From JAXGQE01 sp040766585 (GTDB lineage Bacteria > Bacillota > SLNR01), in assembly GCA_040766585.1 (NCBI GenBank), contig JAXGQE010000006.1, positions 124,001 to 188,000 on the forward strand: a DNA stretch of 64,000 bases, written 5' to 3'. Below the pieces are notes generated by a model. It ran no database searches, was not told where the DNA came from, and saw only the letters and a list, made by a program, of their open reading frames with translations. The position numbers were made by a program, and so were the translations under genes. Every line of letters starts with the position of its first letter. Within the stretch, counting starts at the first letter, position 1. This document shows positions 34,790 to 43,224 of the stretch, in pieces.

Positions 34790-35788
34790 CTACCGTTTCA
34801 TGGCCAATCCGCCTTTACCCTCAATGAGGCCTTCGACTTCATCCAGGGTACTCCAGCTGAAATCCCCCCGATGGGTATATTTCAGCGCAGCCGTTGCATT
34901 TCCGTACTGCAGAGCCGCAGCCACATCCTGATCTTTTCTCAAATATGCGTACAGAAATCCAGCGGCGAAGGCATCACCGCCACCGATGCGGTCGACAATT
35001 TCCACTTCAATGGGGATATCTTCAAACAAGGTCCCGGCATGGAAGGCAACAGCACGCCAGGATATGCGCCGGACCGAATGCTTCTCCGAACGCATCAGGG
35101 CAACGACCCCAATGTTGTAGCGGTTGGCAGCGGCAGAAGCCGTCTCCTCCAGGTTGCCCTTTTCAATGCCGAAAATCTGCCGAAGCTCACCCACCGAAGA
35201 AAACAGAATATCCACATACTCCATCAGCGGTTCCAGACATCGCCTTGCTTCGTCTTCAGTCCAAAGCTTTGCCCGGTAATTGACATCAAAACTCACTGTC
35301 ATCCCGGCGTCCTTGGCAGCCGCCATGGCCTCCCGGGTCGCCTGGGCAGTGTCAGGGCTCAAGGCCGGTGTAATCCCGGTACAGTGGAAATGGCGGTATC
35401 CCATTAACAGTTCCGGCCAGTGTAAGGAGTCCGGATCGATCCGACTGAGAGCAGAATACGCCCGATCGTAGATCAGATCTCCGCCCCGGGGGTTGCTTCC
35501 TTCTTCCACAAAATACAGACCCAGACGATCGCTGTCGCTCCATAGAATGCGCGAGCAGTCCACCCCTTGCTCCCGGATTCTGTTTCGGACCATATATCCT
35601 AAACTGTTTTTCGGCAGGCGGGTTATGTATTCTGCCGTCAGCCCCAAACGAGCTGCACCGATGGCCACATTCAATTCCGTACCGCCCACATGGGCTTCAA
35701 ATGAGTCGGCTTGTTCAATTCTCTGGTACCCCGGCGGAGACAAGCGAATCATGACTTCCCCGAACGAAATCAAATCTTTCAAATCCAT
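34790..35788 (-). CDS. kdgK: 2-keto-3-deoxygluconate kinase (PfkB family)
   Basis: A 332-residue sugar kinase producing KDPG from 2-keto-3-deoxygluconate. The N terminus (ISFGEVMIRLSPPGYQRIEQ) and GGTELNVAIGAARLG are those of KdgK; the C-terminal signature DRIGGGDAFAAGFLYA holds the catalytic Asp and anion hole. ATG 35788 follows GAGGTG and lies 4 bases after the KDPG aldolase gene, so the two steps are made together. A longer frame to 35839 would intrude into that gene. Confidence 0.93.
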   Translation of the reverse strand: MDLKDLISFGEVMIRLSPPGYQRIEQADSFEAHVGGTELNVAIGAARLGLTAEYITRLPKNSLGYMVRNRIREQGVDCSRILWSDSDRLGLYFVEEGSNPRGGDLIYDRAYSALSRIDPDSLHWPELLMGYRHFHCTGITPALSPDTAQATREAMAAAKDAGMTVSFDVNYRAKLWTEDEARRCLEPLMEYVDILFSSVGELRQIFGIEKGNLEETASAAANRYNIGVVALMRSEKHSVRRISWRAVAFHAGTLFEDIPIEVEIVDRIGGGDAFAAGFLYAYLRKDQDVAAALQYGNATAALKYTHRGDFSWSTLDEVEGLIEGKGGLAMKR

Positions 35789-35792
35789 CACC

Positions 35793-36452
35793 TCATCCGT
35801 TTGAATATCTTTTGCGGGCTTCCTGTACTTTGGCCACAAATTCTCGGGCGGCCTCTTCTGCCAGAGACCACTGGCTGTTTTCCAGGGCTTTCCGTGTCAG
35901 TTCTCCTCCCACGCCAATGCCCATGACCCCTGCCTGAAACCAGTCTTCCACATTGTCCAGACGGACGCCCCCGGTGGGTATGACCGGAAGCTGTGGCAGC
36001 GGCCCGCGCAAGGCTTTCACAGCCTGAGGCCCCAGCACATCTCCGGGAAAGAGCTTGACAATATCGGCACCGCCCTCCAAGGCTGTAAGCGCTTCGGTGA
36101 CTGTCATCACGCCAGGCATCACCACGGTCTGGTAGCGATGGCAGAGTTTCATAGTATCCAGATTCAGGTTGGGAGCTACGATAAAATCGGCCCCTTCCAG
36201 AATGGCCAGCCTGGCTGTTTCTCCATCCAGGACTGTACCGGCTCCAATCAGAAGATGATTGAATCGGGATGACGATTTTAATGCCCGGATCGCCTCCAGT
36301 GCTCCTGGAACTGTAAATGTAATCTCCAGCAGTCCGATACCGCCGGACTGCAGAGCATCGGCCAGTTCGACGGCCTGATGGGCAGTCTGGGCCCGAATGA
36401 CGGCGATCAGTCCTTCACTTTCTATTCTCTTCAGATGATCCCACTTCTTCAT
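35793..36452 (-). CDS. eda: KHG/KDPG aldolase
   Basis: A 219-residue class I aldolase cleaving 2-keto-3-deoxy-6-phosphogluconate to pyruvate and glyceraldehyde 3-phosphate. The catalytic Glu is in GLLEITFTVPGA, and the Schiff-base Lys in DIVKLFPGDVLGP, with the phosphate-binding PTGGV after it. It sits between an upstream methyltransferase gene (5 bases away) and kdgK (4 bases away), forming an Entner-Doudoroff-type branch for hexuronates. Confidence 0.96.
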   Translation of the reverse strand: MKKWDHLKRIESEGLIAVIRAQTAHQAVELADALQSGGIGLLEITFTVPGALEAIRALKSSSRFNHLLIGAGTVLDGETARLAILEGADFIVAPNLNLDTMKLCHRYQTVVMPGVMTVTEALTALEGGADIVKLFPGDVLGPQAVKALRGPLPQLPVIPTGGVRLDNVEDWFQAGVMGIGVGGELTRKALENSQWSLAEEAAREFVAKVQEARKRYSNG

Positions 36453-36457
36453 AGCCG

Positions 36458-37291
36458 CTACCCTCTCTTCACAGCAGTAACGCGGACATGCCCAATGCGT
36501 CCCTGCAGATAGTCTTCAATGGTTTCAGCAAGCGCCATCTCTTCTTGGACCAGCCGCTTCTCACCCAGCTTCTGCTGCCAGATCCCGCGCTGCCGGATCA
36601 GCCGCTGTTCCAGATCCTGCCACAAAGGAATGATTTCCTCGACGATGTCTTCCATAATAATCTGCTCAAACCCGGCCTCTCCCAGCATTTCTTCATATTC
36701 CCGGGCTGTAAACGCTTCATAAAAAATCTCTTCGTCCTCCTGGTCTTCACGGATGCATCGATGACCCCGTACACTGTTGGTGAAAGCAAGGGTGCCTTGC
36801 GGTCTCAGCACCCGTGCGCACTCTTCAAAAAGCCCGGCCGCATGAGGCCATGAATCCTGTCCCCATACCACATCAAAGATGCCGTCCTCTAGGGGCATCT
36901 GCCACATGTCCCCCTGCAGAAAAGAAACTTGCTTGCTGAGCTTTTCCGCTTCCGTCAGCATAATCGCTCCCTGGATGCAGGCCGAGCTAATGTCCAGACC
37001 CGTAACCTGGCAGCCATACCGTCTGGCCAGATACCGGCTGGGCCCACCTAAAAAGCAGGCTGCATCCAGCACCTTCAGACCCGGTTTCAACAATGCCCGG
37101 TCCGCTAGAGCATCGGTAGTCACAGCGCCCCCCAGATGAAACTGATCGCCGCACAGGTATGCCCAGTTCCCGTAGGCGGTGGTAAACTCCCGCACTGCCC
37201 GGGCAATCCCTCCAGGACGTGTCAACTGTTCTGAATCCCAGCTCTGCACAATCTTCTGCAGATGGTTCTCTCTGTCCATATCCATCATCAT
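36458..37291 (-). CDS. SAM-dependent methyltransferase
   Basis: A 277-residue class I methyltransferase of the small-molecule type (sarcosine/dimethylglycine or cyclopropane synthase-like). Motif I is VLDAACFLGGPSRYLA, motif II VTGLDISSACIQGA, and FDVVWGQDSWPHAA is the post-motif segment, close to glycine-betaine-producing enzymes. The actual acceptor is unknown. It lies in the same tight gene string as eda and kdgK, 3 bases after the flavin-type gene, with GGAG six bases before the start. Confidence 0.85.
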   Translation of the reverse strand: MMMDMDRENHLQKIVQSWDSEQLTRPGGIARAVREFTTAYGNWAYLCGDQFHLGGAVTTDALADRALLKPGLKVLDAACFLGGPSRYLARRYGCQVTGLDISSACIQGAIMLTEAEKLSKQVSFLQGDMWQMPLEDGIFDVVWGQDSWPHAAGLFEECARVLRPQGTLAFTNSVRGHRCIREDQEDEEIFYEAFTAREYEEMLGEAGFEQIIMEDIVEEIIPLWQDLEQRLIRQRGIWQQKLGEKRLVQEEMALAETIEDYLQGRIGHVRVTAVKRG

Positions 37292-37294
37292 GGG

Positions 37295-37771
37295 TTACTC
37301 CGGCTTGTCCGCACTGCGTTTTCCGGTCACCCGGTCCACTTCAATGGCCACCACAACGGTCCGCATATCCGGAGCCGGGTTCTCCAGCGCCTTGCAGACA
37401 TACCCGGGTGAAAATTTATCCATCATCAACCGCAGGGCTTTTCTCTTTTCCCCGTCATCTTCCAGAATCCGAGCACTACCGAAAGCCACTGCACTGCGAT
37501 AATAGGCGGACATTTTGGCGGGCAGGACCTGATGGACACCCACCACAGTAAAACACACCCGCGGGTGGCTGCGAATGGCATCCAGCTTGTATCCTGTAGC
37601 TGCACAGTGGAAATAGATGGCTTTTTCATCGGCCGCATGGTTGACCACCACACCATACGGATTCCCCTCCGCGTCCACTGTGGACATATACCCAATCTCA
37701 CCTTGCTGTATGATTTCCCACGCTTCTTTTTCCGACAGAGCCAGCTCTTTTCTTCGCATACTGATTTCCAT
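37295..37771 (-). CDS. Pyridoxamine 5'-phosphate oxidase-like flavin protein (Nim-like)
   Basis: A 158-residue split-barrel FMN-binding protein. The pattern GEIGYMSTVDAEGNPYGVVVNHAADEKAIYFH, followed by GYKLDAIRSHPRVCFTVVG, is that of the PNPOx-like/NimA group found in many anaerobes. It may reduce small molecules or bind heme; function is not assigned. ATG 37771 has AAAGGAG at nine bases; ATG 37780 would abut the Shine-Dalgarno sequence. Confidence 0.88.
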   Translation of the reverse strand: MEISMRRKELALSEKEAWEIIQQGEIGYMSTVDAEGNPYGVVVNHAADEKAIYFHCAATGYKLDAIRSHPRVCFTVVGVHQVLPAKMSAYYRSAVAFGSARILEDDGEKRKALRLMMDKFSPGYVCKALENPAPDMRTVVVAIEVDRVTGKRSADKPE

Positions 37772-37802
37772 GTTTTTCATTCTCCTTTGTCCAGTCAATG
37801 TG

Positions 37803-37826
37803 AAAAAGCCGCAGAAAACTGCGGCG
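37803..37826 (-). terminator. Intrinsic terminator after the DapA-like gene
   Basis: GCCGCAG and CTGCGGC pair around four bases and run into TTTTT on the minus strand. It separates the upstream DapA-like/M20/DUF401 genes from the downstream flavin-protein to kdgK operon. Confidence 0.8.
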
Positions 37827-37831
37827 GGAAA

Positions 37832-38743
37832 TTACATCGCGGCCAGTTCAGAAAGTATAATGTCAATCAGGTCTTTCAGCTGGGGTTTGATCTCTTGGCA
37901 GTGAACGGCTTCCGCATCCGTCAACGGCTGAATATGGGGGCCCATGGCAAAGCCGCGGGTTTCCAGAGCCGCTTTGAACCCAACCGGAAATGGCACCGTC
38001 AGCATCAGTCGCAGCAACGGCAGAAGCAGGTACTGGGCCCTTTTTGCCCGTTCATGATCCCCGGCCTGGAAATACTCATAGATTTTCACCATGAGTTCAG
38101 GAACCACCGAGGCCGATCCGGTCATGCTGCCTTTTCCACCGGCACATAGGAATGGATAGAAGATCTGTTCCGATCCAGTCAGCACATTAAAGTCCACTTT
38201 GGTATTCTGAACAAAGTCGATGACATGAGTCAGGTTGGTCATATTGGCACTGCTGTCTTTGATCCCCACAACTTTTTCCCGGGAACTCAAATTGCCGATC
38301 ACCGTGGGGCTGATTTCGTTGGAGAATGCCGGAATATTGTACAAAATGACCGGAATATCCACAGCATCCAGGATGGTTTCAAAATATCGTTCCACCATCC
38401 CCGGGGTCACCTGATAGTAATAGGGACCGCAGACCACCACAGCGCTGCACCCGGCTGCTTCGGCGTGCTTGGCAACTTCAATGACATGGGCCGGCCGGGT
38501 TGCTCCGGCTCCCGGAGTCACTGGAAGCCGGCCGTTGTTCTGGTCGGTGACAATATCAATAAGCTTTTTTCTCTCGTCCAGCGTCATATGGGCAAACTCA
38601 CCGACGCTGCTGACCGGAAACAGACCGTGTACTCCTTTTTCAATAAAGAACTCAACCAGATCCCGAACCACCGGCTCATTGATTTTTTCCTGGCTATCAA
38701 AGGCAGTCAGCATAGCCGGATACACTCCTTGGGGCTTAAACAT
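37832..38743 (-). CDS. DapA/NanA-family class I aldolase/lyase
   Basis: A 303-residue TIM-barrel enzyme of the dihydrodipicolinate synthase superfamily. GLFPVSSVGEFAHMT is the substrate-carboxylate loop, VILYNIPAF carries the catalytic Tyr, and VVGIKDSSANM the Schiff-base Lys. Members include dihydrodipicolinate synthase, N-acetylneuraminate lyase and keto-deoxy sugar-acid aldolases. Its neighbours (M20 hydrolase, DUF401 permease) suggest a catabolic aldolase rather than lysine synthesis. ATG 38743 follows GAGAGGAGAGATG. Confidence 0.87.
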   Translation of the reverse strand: MFKPQGVYPAMLTAFDSQEKINEPVVRDLVEFFIEKGVHGLFPVSSVGEFAHMTLDERKKLIDIVTDQNNGRLPVTPGAGATRPAHVIEVAKHAEAAGCSAVVVCGPYYYQVTPGMVERYFETILDAVDIPVILYNIPAFSNEISPTVIGNLSSREKVVGIKDSSANMTNLTHVIDFVQNTKVDFNVLTGSEQIFYPFLCAGGKGSMTGSASVVPELMVKIYEYFQAGDHERAKRAQYLLLPLLRLMLTVPFPVGFKAALETRGFAMGPHIQPLTDAEAVHCQEIKPQLKDLIDIILSELAAM

Positions 38744-38805
38744 GGGCACATCTCTCCTCTCATTTATCGGTTCTGCACTTACACAGTTTGAAACCAATCA
38801 TCATC

Positions 38806-40317
38806 CTAGGATTCCAGGTCCGTGTCGGCTTCCCCTCGGGCAATTTTGCCATAGCGAAGCATTTCCAGTGCAATCAAGGCATAGATCTTCACAGCTTCCA
38901 CGACCTGATCCACGGCAATGTGTTCATCATGGGTATGCGCATGTGACGGATTTCCGGGACCCAAAATCATGGTATCGATGCCCCGCTCGGCAAAAAACCG
39001 CCCATCGCTGACTTGACTGTACCCTACCAGATTCTCATCCAGCTTCCGAAAAGCCACTGCTTTCTGCCCGGCTTTCACCACCGGAGCACTGGCATCCGTT
39101 TCAAAGGGGACTCCCAAAATTCGCAGATTATATTGGATGGCATCGTTATCCGGATTCAATTCATGCAAAATGGCTTCGATATCGGCGGCAATTTTCTGTG
39201 TGTCCATTCCGGGAATCGGCCGAATATCGATGCTGGCCGAACAGCTTTCCGGCACCATATTGCTCTTTACCCCGCCCTGCATCATACCCAGATTCAGCGA
39301 AGGCGGCGGCGTCAAATCATGCTGCTGGTCTTTCAGATTGCTATCGAAATACTCTCGTATCCGGGTGTACAGTGTGATCATCCGGTCAATGGCATTGATC
39401 CCTTCCCAGGGGGTGCTGGCATGTGCGCTCTTTCCCAGAGTTCGGACATCCAGCTGGATGATCCCCTTTTCGGCCACCGCCACTTGGTTGTCGGTGATCT
39501 CTCCCACCACCACAAAATCCGGATCAATTTCCCCTTGTTCCAATAGAAGTCGGGTTCCTTTATCACCGCCGGTTTCCTCGTCGCACACCGGGTTGATTTC
39601 CAAGGATCCTTCCAGCATCAGTCCGCTGACAGCCAGGGCTTTGGCCGCCATGATCATAGCGGCGGCAGAACCTTTGGCATCCGCTGCTCCCCGTCCGTAC
39701 ACAGCGCCTTCATGAAGATCCCCGCTAAAGGGCGTGTGGCTCCATTTCCCTAAATCCCCTTCCGGTACCGTATCGATATGACTGTTAAACAGAAGTACCG
39801 GCCGGGAGCCCCTGTTCATCCGGGCCACCAGATTCTGACGACTCTCATCGATGCTGATTATGTCATAATCGGCTCCGAATGAATCCAGTTTTTCAGCGAT
39901 GGTATGAATCACCCGGCGGGTATGGCCCGGTGGGTTGACGCTTTCTATCCGGACCAAGTCTTGAAGGAAGGCGACAATTTCATCTTTCATTTCATCAATC
40001 AGCAGACAGATCCCCTCCTTCTCCTGAGCGGGATCCATCGTATCCTGTCTATCGCCTGCCTTGTCATCACCCCGCGCCCTCCATTCCTCCAGAAGCTCTC
40101 TGGCGTGGGATTCCATGATTCCCGGAACCAGCACCTCAACAGAAGCCAGCGGCCCAATGGTAAACGGGTATGCAGATCCTAAACCGCTGCGGATCAGTTT
40201 GACGGAAATTCCCTTGGTTTGCAGAAAGCCTTTAATAATTTCACCCTCCGTGTAATGAGCCGCTTTAACAAGCAGCACCCACTCACCGGAGCCCTGTCCG
40301 TTTGTATTATCCACCAT
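38806..40317 (-). CDS. DUF2007 domain fused to M20 family metallohydrolase
   Basis: A 503-residue two-part protein. Residues of about 10-75 match the DUF2007 pattern (EGEIIKGFLQTKGISVKLI, then SVEVLVPGIMESHARELLEEW), normally a small stand-alone domain. The rest is an M20 enzyme: LLFNSHIDTVP, GRGAADAKGS, and CDEETGGDKG with the catalytic Glu pair, then the lid domain GKSAHASTPWEGINAIDR. It resembles ArgE/succinyl-diaminopimelate desuccinylase-type enzymes; substrate unknown. ATG 40317 follows GAGGAGGTG. It lies between the DUF401 permease gene and the aldolase gene. Confidence 0.85.
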   Translation of the reverse strand: MVDNTNGQGSGEWVLLVKAAHYTEGEIIKGFLQTKGISVKLIRSGLGSAYPFTIGPLASVEVLVPGIMESHARELLEEWRARGDDKAGDRQDTMDPAQEKEGICLLIDEMKDEIVAFLQDLVRIESVNPPGHTRRVIHTIAEKLDSFGADYDIISIDESRQNLVARMNRGSRPVLLFNSHIDTVPEGDLGKWSHTPFSGDLHEGAVYGRGAADAKGSAAAMIMAAKALAVSGLMLEGSLEINPVCDEETGGDKGTRLLLEQGEIDPDFVVVGEITDNQVAVAEKGIIQLDVRTLGKSAHASTPWEGINAIDRMITLYTRIREYFDSNLKDQQHDLTPPPSLNLGMMQGGVKSNMVPESCSASIDIRPIPGMDTQKIAADIEAILHELNPDNDAIQYNLRILGVPFETDASAPVVKAGQKAVAFRKLDENLVGYSQVSDGRFFAERGIDTMILGPGNPSHAHTHDEHIAVDQVVEAVKIYALIALEMLRYGKIARGEADTDLES

Positions 40318-40348
40318 GTCAGACACCTCCTCGATGCACCTTTTTCTG

Positions 40349-41554
40349 CTACAGCATAAAGTACAGTGCAATGGCCAGCGCCAGCTGCACGCTGCTGGGC
40401 AGAAGGAGCATATTGTATACTTTCCCCAAGTTAGCTCTAAATACCTGTACAGTCAGAATCAGACACAGATGAACCGGAGACAGCATAACCCCCATAAAAC
40501 CGCTGACATAAGCCAGGGCCACCATTTGGATCGGTACCCCGTTGCTGCTGAGTCCGATCAAAATGGGAAATGTGGTTCCCACATACGCCTGGGACATACC
40601 CGTAGCCAGTCCCACCACAAACGGCAGAATGATGACAATCAGTTCTTTCGGCAGTCCTATGGATGAAAAGAATACCGGCAGAGTATCCACAGCCCCCGTC
40701 TGCATCAGGATATCTTTGAAGATGATGACAGCCACCACCATCAAAATGATGGGAAACGAGAAAGCCTCTTTGACCAGATGAACCACTCGCGGCCATGAGT
40801 ACCGAAAGACCGCCATCAGCAGCCCGATAACCGTCAGAAGAGCAATCCAAATCTGCCATTGAAAAACCAGTACCGCCACAATGATCAGAAATACCGGATA
40901 AATACTTCCGACAAATGCCAGGGTTTCCTTGCCCCGGCCTATCTCAGACACCGTTGGTTTTGGGCGTTCTTCGTTTCTGAATGCAATGGGAATGCCGATC
41001 AGTGCCGCTGCCAACGCATAAGGAGCCATAAAGGATATGAGTCGGGGAATGGGAATCTGGGTAATTTCTGAAGCCAGAATAATGCTGGGATACAGCGGAA
41101 AAACATATTCCCAGACATGCCGGTACCAGTAGTTGACAAAGCTTTTCTTCTCAGCGCTTAAGCTGGTTTCCCGACTGACCTCATCCACCATGGGAGCCGA
41201 AAAGACCGCCCCGCCGGCAGACGGAAGAAGCCCCACCAGAGCCGGCAGCACCGCCATAACCACCCGGCTGTCCCCCACCATTCCCTTCAGGGAGCGGACC
41301 ATGTTCTCCATCATGCCGTTGGTCCTCATGATGTTTTCCAGGAACATAATCAACACCAGGGCCAGAGCCAGCGTGATGGTTCCGGCGGCAGTGGTGCTCT
41401 GAAACGCCGTCAATGCAATTTTCTGGGGGGTAATCCCGAAAATCAGTCCCATGGCCAAAGCTGCAGTCAGCATGGATTTATACAAAGGAACCTGACGCCG
41501 CAGCATCCAGATGATCAGGGCAAACACCCCGCAAATCTTTACGAAATCGATCAT
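40349..41554 (-). CDS. DUF401 family membrane transporter
   Basis: A 401-residue integral membrane protein with about ten helices, of the DUF401 family (related to ion-transporter-superfamily anion/gluconate carriers). The conserved LPSAGGAVFSAPMVDEV hairpin is present, with a matching VVGLATGMSQAYVGTTFPIL in the second half, indicating inverted repeats. The location upstream of an M20 hydrolase and an aldolase suggests uptake of their carboxylate substrate. The divergent 41555-41784 region holds its promoter, but I cannot place it confidently. Confidence 0.83.
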   Translation of the reverse strand: MIDFVKICGVFALIIWMLRRQVPLYKSMLTAALAMGLIFGITPQKIALTAFQSTTAAGTITLALALVLIMFLENIMRTNGMMENMVRSLKGMVGDSRVVMAVLPALVGLLPSAGGAVFSAPMVDEVSRETSLSAEKKSFVNYWYRHVWEYVFPLYPSIILASEITQIPIPRLISFMAPYALAAALIGIPIAFRNEERPKPTVSEIGRGKETLAFVGSIYPVFLIIVAVLVFQWQIWIALLTVIGLLMAVFRYSWPRVVHLVKEAFSFPIILMVVAVIIFKDILMQTGAVDTLPVFFSSIGLPKELIVIILPFVVGLATGMSQAYVGTTFPILIGLSSNGVPIQMVALAYVSGFMGVMLSPVHLCLILTVQVFRANLGKVYNMLLLPSSVQLALAIALYFML

Positions 41555-41724
41555 ACCATACCCTCTCTTTCAAATTATCTATACCAATATTCCCTTTATC
41601 ATGGAACAAATCCTTCCCTGCCTCGTCTGCACTAATGGAAAAGAATTTTTGATCGTTTATTGAATATTTCAGTACAGATATATTAATATTTTTAATTTAT
41701 ATATTAAATTTTTCAATATATGTA

Positions 41725-41753
41725 TTGACATCATTAATTCAATGTGATAATTT
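41725..41753 (+). promoter_or_regulatory. Promoter of the DUF2089 operon
   Basis: TTGACA (41725-41730), 17 bases, and TAATTT (41748-41753) in a very AT-rich stretch containing several short inverted repeats of the form ATATTAATAT/AATTTATATATTAAATT. The AT-rich block may also bind a regulator shared with the divergent DUF401 gene. Confidence 0.65.
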
Positions 41754-41784
41754 GGTCCTAGAAGAATGAAAGGAGGGGTTCTCC

Positions 41785-42165
41785 ATGGCTTACAAAGCTC
41801 CGGGACGATGTCCGGTGTGCAGCGGGGATCTGATGATCAGCAAACTAACCTGTCTCCAGTGCGATACACGAATTGAGGGAGAATTCCATCCATGCAAATT
41901 CTGCCGTTTGCCGGATGACCAGCTGAAATTCCTGGAAGTTTTCATTAAGTGCCGCGGGAACATCCGAGATGTGGAAAAAGAACTGGGCATATCCTACCCC
42001 ACCGTTCGCGGTCGGCTGGACAGCGTCATCCAGGCTCTGGGCTACCCGGTGGACAAAGTGGACAATGCCGCTGCAGAAAGCCGTCGACTGGATATACTGG
42101 ATGCACTGGAAAAAGGTGAAATTACCCCCCAGGAAGCGTCGCGGCTTCTCCGGAAAAAAGGATGA
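41785..42165 (+). CDS. DUF2089 family zinc-ribbon/HTH protein
   Basis: A 126-residue protein: an N-terminal zinc ribbon (CPVCSGDL and CLQCD, then CKFC), a helix-turn-helix-like middle (GNIRDVEKELGISYPTVRGRLDSVI), and a C-terminal SHOCT-like helix pair (DALEKGEITPQEASRLLRK). This matches DUF2089 and suggests a DNA-binding regulator of its own operon. It has AAAGGAGGGG before the ATG and is the first of five small ORFs reaching to 43221. Confidence 0.9.
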   Translation: MAYKAPGRCPVCSGDLMISKLTCLQCDTRIEGEFHPCKFCRLPDDQLKFLEVFIKCRGNIRDVEKELGISYPTVRGRLDSVIQALGYPVDKVDNAAAESRRLDILDALEKGEITPQEASRLLRKKG

Positions 42166-42188
42166 CAAGAGCAGAAAGGATGAGTTGA

Positions 42189-42368
42189 ATGAACAACGAA
42201 AAAATGAGGATTCTTCAAATGATACAGGAAGGCACCATCACTGCAGAAGAAGGCATGGAACTTTTGGACGCAGTAAATGAGCAGACAGAAGCAGCACCCA
42301 AGAATCCCGACAGTCAGCGCAGTCGCTTCCTCCGGGTTCGCGTGGATGGAGACAAAACAAAAAGGTGA
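42189..42368 (+). CDS. SHOCT-like protein, N-terminal part (split gene)
   Basis: A 59-residue ORF beginning MNNEKMRILQMIQEGTITAEEGMELLDAV, the SHOCT-like/YvlB N-terminal helix pair, and ending FLRVRVDGDKTKR. In related proteins the same chain continues directly into a VNINIPLS segment; here that segment is in the -1 frame, beginning at the overlapping ORF. The stop at 42366-42368 overlaps a GTG, forming GTGA. RBS is AAAGGATGAG. Either two coupled peptides, a -1 frameshift product, or a recent indel. Confidence 0.7.
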   Translation: MNNEKMRILQMIQEGTITAEEGMELLDAVNEQTEAAPKNPDSQRSRFLRVRVDGDKTKR

Positions 42369-42607
42369 ATATCAACATTCCCTTGTCCCTGGTTCGGGCT
42401 GCCGGGAAAATGGCCGGGTTTGGAATGGCCTTTATGCCCAAAGACGCCCGGGAAGAAATGGAAAAACAGGGGGTCAATCTGGCCGATCTGAATATTCAAG
42501 AGCTGATTGCCCAAATCGACGCCGGATTGGTCAGCGGCCATCTGGTGGATATTGACACAGAAGATCCCGAAGAAGGACATATCAAAGTTGAGGTTTTTGT
42601 TGATTAG
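42365..42607 (+). CDS. SHOCT-like protein, C-terminal part (split gene)
   Basis: An 80-residue ORF from GTG 42365: VNINIPLSLVRAAGKMAGFG, then an acidic region with the helix LNIQELIAQIDAGLVSGHLVDIDTE and final EVFVD. This is the usual C-terminal half of SHOCT-like membrane-stress proteins. Its frame is -1 relative to the upstream ORF; slippage on the AAAAA run before GGTGA would join the parts as DKTK-K-VNINIP. No separate Shine-Dalgarno sequence of quality is seen, so it depends on coupling or frameshifting. Confidence 0.7.
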   Translation: MNINIPLSLVRAAGKMAGFGMAFMPKDAREEMEKQGVNLADLNIQELIAQIDAGLVSGHLVDIDTEDPEEGHIKVEVFVD

Positions 42608-42624
42608 AAAGGAGGTTCATCATC

Positions 42625-42840
42625 ATGATACGAGACATTGTCAGACTGCCCCTGATTCACATGGGTGAAGCCGGAGCATGGCTGATTGCACCGATTGGTT
42701 TTATGAAACGAATGGCCGTGGAATTGGTCAAACCGTTCCGAAGCTGCCAGGACGATCATCCCAGCTGTCACCGCTACAGCCCGGAAGGACATGCCAGTCA
42801 GGGAATTCCCCCTTCCGATTTTCTGCGGATTCTGAGATAA
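42625..42840 (+). CDS. Small hypothetical protein (71 residues)
   Basis: Starts MIRDIVRLPLIHMGEAGAWL with a strong GAAAGGAGG upstream, followed by a weakly hydrophobic segment (WLIAPIGFM) and a Cys/His-containing tail (CQDDHPSCHRY, then EGH) that could bind metal. I do not recognise the family. Its position between the SHOCT-like gene and the YvlD-like gene, with 17- and 30-base gaps, supports expression as part of that operon. Confidence 0.7.
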   Translation: MIRDIVRLPLIHMGEAGAWLIAPIGFMKRMAVELVKPFRSCQDDHPSCHRYSPEGHASQGIPPSDFLRILR

Positions 42841-42870
42841 TATAGGTAGAAAAAGAGAAGGAGGGATGTC

Positions 42871-43221
42871 ATGAACACACTGCTGATCCGCACCATCGCC
42901 AATGGAGCAGCATTGTATACCGCATCCATGCTCTTTCGCAGTGTTCAGATCACCAGCAACGAAGCACTTTTGGTGGCGGCGTTCATCCTGACCCTGGTCA
43001 ATATGCTGATCCGACCCATTCTGCTGTTCCTGACATTGCCCATTACACTGCTGACCCTGGGTCTTTTCACACTCATCATCAATACCTGGATGGTGGTTCT
43101 GGCAGACCGCTTCACCGCTGGACTAACCATCAGCAGTTTCACAGCCGCATTTTTTACCGGAATCCTGGTATCTGTTCTGAACATTATGCTGCAGCCCATG
43201 AGCAGAAGGCAGCACCGCTGA
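42871..43221 (+). CDS. YvlD-like four-helix membrane protein (phage holin family PF04020)
   Basis: A 116-residue integral membrane protein with four helices, e.g. LLVAAFILTLVNMLIRPIL and LPITLLTLGLFTLIINTWMVVL. The NMLIRPIL/LTLPIT pattern is characteristic of the YvlD/4TMS holin-like family; the name is historical and no lysis role is implied. In Bacillus subtilis yvlD ends an operon with the SHOCT-containing yvlB. Here it ends an operon with DUF2089 and SHOCT-like genes, supporting an envelope-stress role. AGAAGGAGGG precedes the ATG. Confidence 0.88.
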   Translation: MNTLLIRTIANGAALYTASMLFRSVQITSNEALLVAAFILTLVNMLIRPILLFLTLPITLLTLGLFTLIINTWMVVLADRFTAGLTISSFTAAFFTGILVSVLNIMLQPMSRRQHR

Positions 43222-43224
43222 TAA

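Noticed and set aside
42871..43221. Phage holin, suggesting prophage
   Set aside because: The family name is historical; there are no phage genes nearby and the operon resembles the Bacillus yvl stress operon.
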